Shown here piece by piece: positions 58,500-64,000 of a DNA stretch of 64,000 nt; position 1 is the first letter of the stretch; each line of letters begins with the position of its first letter. The stretch covers positions 89,628 through 153,627 of the forward strand of contig DFXY01000004.1 in the NCBI GenBank assembly GCA_002381945.1, given 5' to 3'. Position numbers and translations under genes: made by a program. This DNA is from Bacteriovoracaceae bacterium UBA4096 (GTDB lineage Bacteria; Bdellovibrionota; Bacteriovoracia; Bacteriovoracales; Bacteriovoracaceae). Below the pieces are notes generated by a model. The model worked only from the letters and a program-made list of their open reading frames with translations, made no database searches and was not told where the DNA came from.

Positions 58500-60125
58500 T
58501 CAATTGAACTCAGGATCCATAGAATCGGGTTCATAAGAAGGTTTACGTATACTAACCACCAAAGGAAATGGGAGTTTGAAATTCGTTATCAAAACTTCAC
58601 CTTGTCGAAGCAATGGAAGTTTTTCCAGCATAGATCTGTTCATTTCACTGATGTTGAATTTAATTAAGTTGATGTCATCTTCGTTTGTTAACCTGTGGCA
58701 TAGTATTGCCCCAATTTGGCTCATTGCCCCAGACGGAATATCTTTTGGTCTTTGGGTTCCGATCAATAGTAAAAGACCAAACTTTCGCCCCTCTTTTGCA
58801 ATTATATCTAAACTGTTCAATGAAATTATCTCTGACCCTATTTGAGCCTTAGCTTTAAAAAAGTTATGTGCTTCATCAACTGCAAGAACAGTTGGCCTGT
58901 CTTTGAAAGATCCTTTTCTGGCTTTATTCATAAGAAAACGAGTTAAAGCATTCACTACTATTTCTCGAGTATAAAACTCAAAAGGAAGATCTCTAAGCGA
59001 TATCCTTAAAATTGTTTTCGTTCCATCTTTTTGAAAATCGTCTATCTTTTGAGTAACTGATGATCGACCCCTTGGCTGAAACATACAGGCAAATTCGACG
59101 GCATTCAAACGACTTTCTATTCTCATAAGCAATGTCGAATTAAAATTTAGTAAGCTTTTATCAGGTGCCCATACATTCGTTATGCATTCATACTCCACTT
59201 GATCTTTTAGCGATGAAATATCAAAATTACAGAAGGGACTAAATATATCACTACCGGCTTTTGCTAATGCTGTTTCATAGGCAGTACGTGACGAACCAGT
59301 TTTTTCGAAATTTTTACCACCCTTTGCATTACCTACTAACACCCCAGAAGAAATCATCTTTAAGGTTTTAATAGCCTCCCTTAAAACTGAAGCTTGAGCT
59401 TGTTGACTTGGGGTGAAGAACGCAAAAAGATCTTCGACTGTTAAGTTTTTGTAATCGAAATAAACTAGCTCACCTTTTTCATTTGAAGTGTTTTCACTGG
59501 TCAATACAAGATGTTCTGTTTGCTCATCTGGCAATCTATGGAACTCACCTGTGGCATCCAAAAGAATTGTCTTAATTCCACCCTTTAAGTTTTCTTCAAT
59601 AAGGCGGCTTAAAGTCCAACTTTTACCACCACCAGTATTTCCAATCACAATGCAATGACGACTGTATAAATCCCTAAATGGTATTTTGAGTTCAATGCCA
59701 TCAAGAGATTCCAATGTCCCAATATCCGCACACTTCTCTTTTGATTTTGAAATGAACAATTCTGCAACGTCTTTATTTACATAATAGACAGACTGGCCAA
59801 TTTTCGGATGCTCGGCAACCCCTCTTTCAAGGGACTTATTTATAAATGAGTAGCTACCTAAAATCTGACATTTAACAGTCGTCCCGTATGGACTATCATC
59901 TTCTGACTGCACATTACTTCCAACGAAGTAAATCTGAGCAAGAGTTAAAGAACGAAGATTTTCAGTAACCACATATTTACCAATGTCAAATGAGTTTGAG
60001 TTACTTCCATACTTCGTTGCATATTTTTTAGATTTTGAATTCGAGACTTTGAACTCAACTGTAGAAGCCGAAACCATCGTTACCTCTCCTACAATTTGTG
60101 AGTCCTCTAATTGCAGGCTACTCAT
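58500..60125 (-). CDS. HerA-like hexameric ATPase (DUF87)
   Basis: From MSSLQLEDSQ (60125) the protein has 541 residues: an N-terminal HAS-barrel-like region, Walker A GNTGGGKS (162-169), Walker B TVLAVDEAHNFF and a downstream sensor region LLIGTQRPKDIPS with an Arg. HerA proteins form hexameric DNA translocases. Its ATG lies within the end of the SIR2 gene (8-base overlap). SIR2-HerA pairs form anti-phage complexes that deplete NAD and cut DNA. Confidence 0.92.
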   Translation of the reverse strand: MSSLQLEDSQIVGEVTMVSASTVEFKVSNSKSKKYATKYGSNSNSFDIGKYVVTENLRSLTLAQIYFVGSNVQSEDDSPYGTTVKCQILGSYSFINKSLERGVAEHPKIGQSVYYVNKDVAELFISKSKEKCADIGTLESLDGIELKIPFRDLYSRHCIVIGNTGGGKSWTLSRLIEENLKGGIKTILLDATGEFHRLPDEQTEHLVLTSENTSNEKGELVYFDYKNLTVEDLFAFFTPSQQAQASVLREAIKTLKMISSGVLVGNAKGGKNFEKTGSSRTAYETALAKAGSDIFSPFCNFDISSLKDQVEYECITNVWAPDKSLLNFNSTLLMRIESRLNAVEFACMFQPRGRSSVTQKIDDFQKDGTKTILRISLRDLPFEFYTREIVVNALTRFLMNKARKGSFKDRPTVLAVDEAHNFFKAKAQIGSEIISLNSLDIIAKEGRKFGLLLLIGTQRPKDIPSGAMSQIGAILCHRLTNEDDINLIKFNISEMNRSMLEKLPLLRQGEVLITNFKLPFPLVVSIRKPSYEPDSMDPEFN

Positions 60126-61263
60126 TTTTAATGCCTTGTTGAATTGTAGCAAAGGCTCTTAACAATTTTTCTTCCTTGCTTTGACCTCGCCCCTCAGGAA
60201 GTATAGATTTAACAAAATGATCAAAGGTAGTTTCGATAAATGAAATTCTCGAGTCGTTTAAGTCCGAAGAGAACTTCGTAAAACTTAAAAACTTTGGATT
60301 ATCTGATATAACTTTATCTACGAATATTATTTTCAAGTCGAAATTTAGTTGTAATGCATTTTCTATAATTGAATTAATATGCTCATCCCCGCATGAATAT
60401 CCTACGACGACTAGTGTTGTTGCCTTCTTCCTTAGGTTGTCTTTGAATCGACTTACCATTTCTATGAAAGGGTGTTCATAAGAGTTTTGAAATTTATCCT
60501 TGGTTGGGAAGATCAGCAAAGGTTTCGAGTGAACTCCATCCTTCTTTTCAAGATGCCCCCTTTCTGTAGACCAATTTAGCGAACCGTGCATTTTATAAAG
60601 GTGGATTACATTTTCAAGTAGTCTTTCCTCGCCTTCTTCTCTTTTTATGATGTCATAATCAAAATACGAAGGATTAAACTTATAAGGGAATGAGAATGAA
60701 AATCCGTCAATTAATGTAACACCTGTTTTGGAGGCACTTGATTCAACACAAAGGTCATAGTTTAGAGTAAAAATTTTACTCCTCGTTTTTTTCACTCCCT
60801 GGGCACATAGCTTTCTAATAAATCCATCAAAAACTCCAATATCAGATTCATTTGTTAAGAAATTACATTTTTTCGATATGATATCTCTCGCATCATCTAA
60901 GAATTTTTTTACCACAGCATCTTCATTCACTTTTTGGGAAAACACACATTTTGAAAGGAAGGCTTCAAAATCTTTGCTCTCTTTATCGACATTCAATTTT
61001 TTAGTTATGTCTTCATATGACGCGTGCTTTTTTATTTCATCAAAAATGTCCCCCATTAGTGGGACAACCCCCTCCTTTAACTTAACTGACCTGGAGGCCC
61101 CAGCCGCCAATAAAAAAAGTAAGTTTTCTCTCTTCGTGGCCTCAGCAATCATCTCCCTGAACTTCTTTTCTTGCTCAGTTTGATTCTCTTTAGGTGCAGG
61201 TTCTAATGGTAAATCCTGCCACGAATAATTTGTTGCAGGACTTAAAACTTTAAATGTACTCAC
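60118..61263 (-). CDS. SIR2-family NADase of a SIR2-HerA defence system
   Basis: The 381-residue protein has the SIR2 NAD-binding features: FLLAAGASRS (Gly55-Ala-Ser57), FTLNYD with Asn168, KMHGSLNW with His226, and VVVGYSCGDEHIN near the end. This is the defence-type SIR2 that hydrolyses NAD+. The overlap with the HerA gene indicates a joint complex. Confidence 0.92.
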   Translation of the reverse strand: MSTFKVLSPATNYSWQDLPLEPAPKENQTEQEKKFREMIAEATKRENLLFLLAAGASRSVKLKEGVVPLMGDIFDEIKKHASYEDITKKLNVDKESKDFEAFLSKCVFSQKVNEDAVVKKFLDDARDIISKKCNFLTNESDIGVFDGFIRKLCAQGVKKTRSKIFTLNYDLCVESSASKTGVTLIDGFSFSFPYKFNPSYFDYDIIKREEGEERLLENVIHLYKMHGSLNWSTERGHLEKKDGVHSKPLLIFPTKDKFQNSYEHPFIEMVSRFKDNLRKKATTLVVVGYSCGDEHINSIIENALQLNFDLKIIFVDKVISDNPKFLSFTKFSSDLNDSRISFIETTFDHFVKSILPEGRGQSKEEKLLRAFATIQQGIKNE

Positions 61264-61275
61264 TTTACCTCCACC

Positions 61276-62364
61276 CTATCTGTTATTTAGTCTTGTTCTG
61301 ATTTCATTTATCCATTCCATATTTAACTCTAGTTTTAAGATCGAAAATGTCCCTTCAAAAACAAGCGGAACTGAAATCTTGGAAAAATATTGTTCTTTCA
61401 TGTTAAGAGCTTCATTCTCCCCTAGATATCCATCTCTAAGAAAGTTCTTGAGAATTTCTTGTGGGACAAGAAAATGAAACAATTCATTCCTCATTCCGTT
61501 CGTTCTAATATGCGTTTCAATTCTAAATACGAGATCTCCACTTTGATTTGGTTGATCATTCCACCGTAGAACAATAGGAACGGGAATACCTGCCAAAGCT
61601 AACTCTACAAGCTGTAACCAGATCTCATTACCAAAGGCTGGGATCATCATTATTGTTAGTCTGTTATCAATTGTTCCAAGAAACAATTTATCTAAATCGA
61701 TTACAGATTGAATAATCCTACGAATCCTTTCATTTGGATTTCCTTCATCTGCAATTTGTGGCCCTCCACGAAGCCTGGATCTAAAGCTGTCTCTAAAACC
61801 ACGTATACTAAAATCTGCATTTCCATCGACATTGAAATCATCAATCTCTAGTTCTCTAATTCGATTTACAATGTTCATCAAGTTTGGACCACCGTATGCA
61901 GAGATAAGATTAATGTCATGTGCATAAGCCATATCCTGGGCTTCTTCGGAGAAGCCGGTGGCCGAGAAGAAAACAGATTGGTAAGAAAATCGACGAGAAA
62001 TATTGTTGTTGTTGCCTCTAGAGAAAAATTCTGAAACATCTTTCAACAAGCCAACAGCATCCCTTATATCTCCGATCCCAACTTTATTAGGAGAACCATT
62101 GTCTCTAATTCCATAAAACTTTGTCTCTCCTAGCAATCTAATTGGATTACATAAAGGAGGAGTGTAAATATAATCACCAATGCAATCTACCTGATGACTA
62201 CTCCCTCTGCCCTTAACTGCAATTCCCATTCCTGCACGATGAGCTTCGAGTGTATTATCAAAAGGAATTCTGTCTCGTCCGACCTCTTTGTATCCGCATA
62301 CTCTGATGAGATACAATAAGCTTTCCTCGAGAATCGCAGCCTGAAAATCGCTTAATCTAGCCAT
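61276..62364 (-). CDS. PD-(D/E)XK restriction-endonuclease-like protein
   Basis: The 362-residue protein has a nuclease-like core near its N-terminus: Asp60 in SSHQVDCIG and Glu80-x-Lys82 in LLGETKFYG, the PD-(D/E)XK pattern seen in Mrr-type nucleases. The rest is a helical/beta region without known motifs. It is 12 bases upstream of the SIR2 gene and overlaps the DUF2779 gene by eight bases. SIR2-HerA systems normally have two genes, so this may be an added effector. Confidence 0.65.
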   Translation of the reverse strand: MARLSDFQAAILEESLLYLIRVCGYKEVGRDRIPFDNTLEAHRAGMGIAVKGRGSSHQVDCIGDYIYTPPLCNPIRLLGETKFYGIRDNGSPNKVGIGDIRDAVGLLKDVSEFFSRGNNNNISRRFSYQSVFFSATGFSEEAQDMAYAHDINLISAYGGPNLMNIVNRIRELEIDDFNVDGNADFSIRGFRDSFRSRLRGGPQIADEGNPNERIRRIIQSVIDLDKLFLGTIDNRLTIMMIPAFGNEIWLQLVELALAGIPVPIVLRWNDQPNQSGDLVFRIETHIRTNGMRNELFHFLVPQEILKNFLRDGYLGENEALNMKEQYFSKISVPLVFEGTFSILKLELNMEWINEIRTRLNNR

Positions 62365-64000
62365 TAGAGGTTCCTTTTATCCACTCTCTCCAAGCCTCAT
62401 AAATCATCACCATGGCTAAAGTATCCAGCTCACAGTATTTTAAAAGAGCTTGAGAAAGCTCATTCTGCTCGTATTCACTCATTTCACTAAACTGCATTCT
62501 TGCATATGCCGTCAGAGCGGCTCCACCATTTCTAAGCTCATCCTCAGCTGTCAGCAGCTCCAGATTATGATCAGACACATCCTGAAACATTTTAGGCAGC
62601 TTCTTATAAGGATCGATTACAGCTCCACCAATCTCTTCAATCCAAGCCCAGTTCTTAAAGTTTAAACTTTTAATTCCTTGATCAGCCCCATAAATAGGCT
62701 TTGAGTATTTTTCTTTCAAAAGCTTAGATGAGTTCAAAATTGCCGGCAGGACAAACTTGATTGAATTTGATCCTCTTGTAGAAGGATCATAATAATACCT
62801 CTTCACCAAATCCCATAAGTCGACCATCGATCGTTCGCCAGTCCACTTTTCAGCACTAGACCCAGATGAATAGGTGATGGTCTTAATGAATGCCATTAAT
62901 TCATCTTTATCAGATAGACCTGACTGATCTTCCCGTAGTTGGCGGTATATCAAGTTAAGAAATGTATTTTCATGGGGTGAATATCTAAAGATAGTCCCCT
63001 CGTCCTGATCCAACTCTTTCTTCAAGGCCCTGAGGAAGTCATAGTTTGGAAAATGGCCTTTCTTAGTACTAAGAAATTGCCCTGCATGCTCGACCCTACC
63101 GTCTTCATGGACAACATGATGGGAAAATTGAAAAGCAATCCCTTCATATGGTCTTCGGCCTTTATTGAATGGTATGGCCACCATTGAAGTCTCAAAATCA
63201 ATAAAGTGCAGTGGAAAAGTCCATGAATCCATCTCCAATTTGATCCCGTGAGAATCAAAGAAAGGCTCTGTTGTTTTCTTTTGAACCAATTCAACTTGGA
63301 GCCATTGTCTTTCACTTGGTGATATCCCTGGATCACCATCAGGCTTAGGCTTAATATCCTCTTCACAGAGGTCTGTTAGCTTTGCCTTTCCTTCTTCAAG
63401 CCACTTATCTTTTTTTCTGGAATTCCAAACTTCTAGAATATTAGATTCCAAGAAATCCTGGTCCTTCCAACCAAGAGCGTTTGACCAACACTCTTTAAAA
63501 CCATTCTTCAATCCTGTAGACTCATCTTCCGAAGAACATCTGAATTCACAGTCTCTGCATTGCGAACCTACTGGTGAAACAATTTTTATATCCTTCTCAT
63601 ACATGGAAGCTAAATAATTGATCTCATCGACAAATGCTCTTGCCTTGGGCTCTTTAGTCTCCCTTCCTTCATAAATCTGATTCACAAACTCATTCACAGG
63701 GGCCAACGTTAGTAGTCTGGGATTGAGATCCTGCCCTGTAACTGAAGAAGATACTTTAACGCCTTTTCTATTTGAGGCGTCTCTAACAATCTTGAACTTT
63801 TGATTCAGACCATCTGAGGGACATAGAATTGATTTATCAGTAAGCATCAAGTAGGAATCAATCTTTGCCTTAGGATGTGCCGACGACAGAACATAATGCT
63901 GAAAAGAAATATCATAGAGATATGAGAGCCATTCTGAAGAAATTGTTCCGTTCTTATTTGTAAATGGACTCTCTTCAGTTGGATCAAAACTTTTAGCTTT
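62357..64000 (-). CDS. DUF2779 nuclease-like protein, N-terminus beyond window
   Basis: The minus-strand frame is open to the window end (no stop between 63850 and 64000; it reads YLYDISFQHYVLSSAHPKAK), so the start lies outside. Cysteines in QCRDCEFRC and FKECW (codons near 63559-63488) look like a Cas4/AddB-type Fe-S site. HFIDFETSM near 63199 begins the DUF2779 RNase-H-like exonuclease domain, with the usual PYEGIAFQFSHH. It probably is a nuclease and leads the defence operon, though more genes may lie upstream. Confidence 0.8.
   Translation of the reverse strand, partial: KAKSFDPTEESPFTNKNGTISSEWLSYLYDISFQHYVLSSAHPKAKIDSYLMLTDKSILCPSDGLNQKFKIVRDASNRKGVKVSSSVTGQDLNPRLLTLAPVNEFVNQIYEGRETKEPKARAFVDEINYLASMYEKDIKIVSPVGSQCRDCEFRCSSEDESTGLKNGFKECWSNALGWKDQDFLESNILEVWNSRKKDKWLEEGKAKLTDLCEEDIKPKPDGDPGISPSERQWLQVELVQKKTTEPFFDSHGIKLEMDSWTFPLHFIDFETSMVAIPFNKGRRPYEGIAFQFSHHVVHEDGRVEHAGQFLSTKKGHFPNYDFLRALKKELDQDEGTIFRYSPHENTFLNLIYRQLREDQSGLSDKDELMAFIKTITYSSGSSAEKWTGERSMVDLWDLVKRYYYDPSTRGSNSIKFVLPAILNSSKLLKEKYSKPIYGADQGIKSLNFKNWAWIEEIGGAVIDPYKKLPKMFQDVSDHNLELLTAEDELRNGGAALTAYARMQFSEMSEYEQNELSQALLKYCELDTLAMVMIYEAWREWIKGTSNG

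Noticed and set aside
1..64000. CRISPR array, rRNA or tRNA genes
   Set aside because: No regularly spaced short repeats and no T-arm-like sequences in cloverleaf context were seen. A tRNA scan would be needed to exclude a divergent tRNA.

Overview
The window looks like chromosomal DNA of a Gram-negative bacterium with moderate GC content (about 40% by eye). Many short exported proteins, lipoproteins and secreted hydrolases, together with 2-oxoglutarate:ferredoxin oxidoreductase, an exported peptide deformylase and metal and arsenic resistance genes, suggest the Bdellovibrionota, most likely a Bacteriovorax/Peredibacter-like lineage. That placement rests on gene style, not on a marker-gene comparison. 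I saw no rRNA, tRNA or CRISPR array.

Layout. 0-5.4 kb: a partial exported Cys-rich protein, an ankyrin lipoprotein, methionyl-tRNA synthetase and a DJ-1/PfpI protein. 5.4-9.5 kb: a bicarbonate module (SulP-type transporter, beta-carbonic anhydrase, two lipoproteins), with two paralogous small membrane or secreted proteins expressed from duplicated promoters. 9.5-16.9 kb: thiopurine methyltransferase, a DUF202 protein, a protein-glutaminase-like enzyme, uncharacterised exported proteins, a DUF2817 peptidase and a subtilase. 16.9-22.7 kb: an ACR3/BASS-type transporter, korAB with a divergent ferredoxin and a hemerythrin-like protein, and an M14 peptidase. 22.8-28.4 kb: a CusA/CzcA-type RND efflux operon led by a His-rich small protein. 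28.5-32.8 kb: a universal stress protein and an Fe-S cluster divergon (PSP1/RicT-like, SufR-like regulator, Mrp-DUF971, Nfu). 32.7-36.6 kb: membrane proteins, a 5'-nucleotidase and a methyltransferase. 36.7-41.9 kb: chromate transporter with PadR regulator, then an arsenic operon (merR-like, arsI, arsC, acr3). 42-48.7 kb: exported peptide deformylase, a TonB receptor/HmuY-like lipoprotein/cytochrome c'-like operon, and CstA. 48.7-57.3 kb: accessory DNA with a winged-helix/nucleotidyltransferase pair, a Kef-type antiporter, an AbiE toxin-antitoxin pair, a tyrosine recombinase, and an alanine-dehydrogenase-like gene between two direct repeats of about 120 bp. 57.4-64 kb: a single-strand run of six genes that looks like a defence operon (DUF2779 nuclease, PD-(D/E)XK protein, SIR2, HerA ATPase, HEPN, GNAT), cut by the window end.

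Four patterns cross these regions. First, several genes have a good sigma70-like promoter whose predicted start site falls on or within one to three bases of the start codon, with no Shine-Dalgarno sequence, so leaderless mRNAs seem common. Second, three small operon-leading proteins share a C-terminal Y-x-F-S-I-[FY]-x-P-P motif and precede transporter or enzyme genes; their central linkers are acidic in the bicarbonate module and His-rich in the metal efflux operon. Third, an element of about 30-35 bp sits just after stop codons in inverted pairs, each pair enclosing one small secreted-protein gene. Fourth, the 48.7-64 kb segment combines mobility, toxin-antitoxin and defence genes and is the best place to look for an undescribed system.
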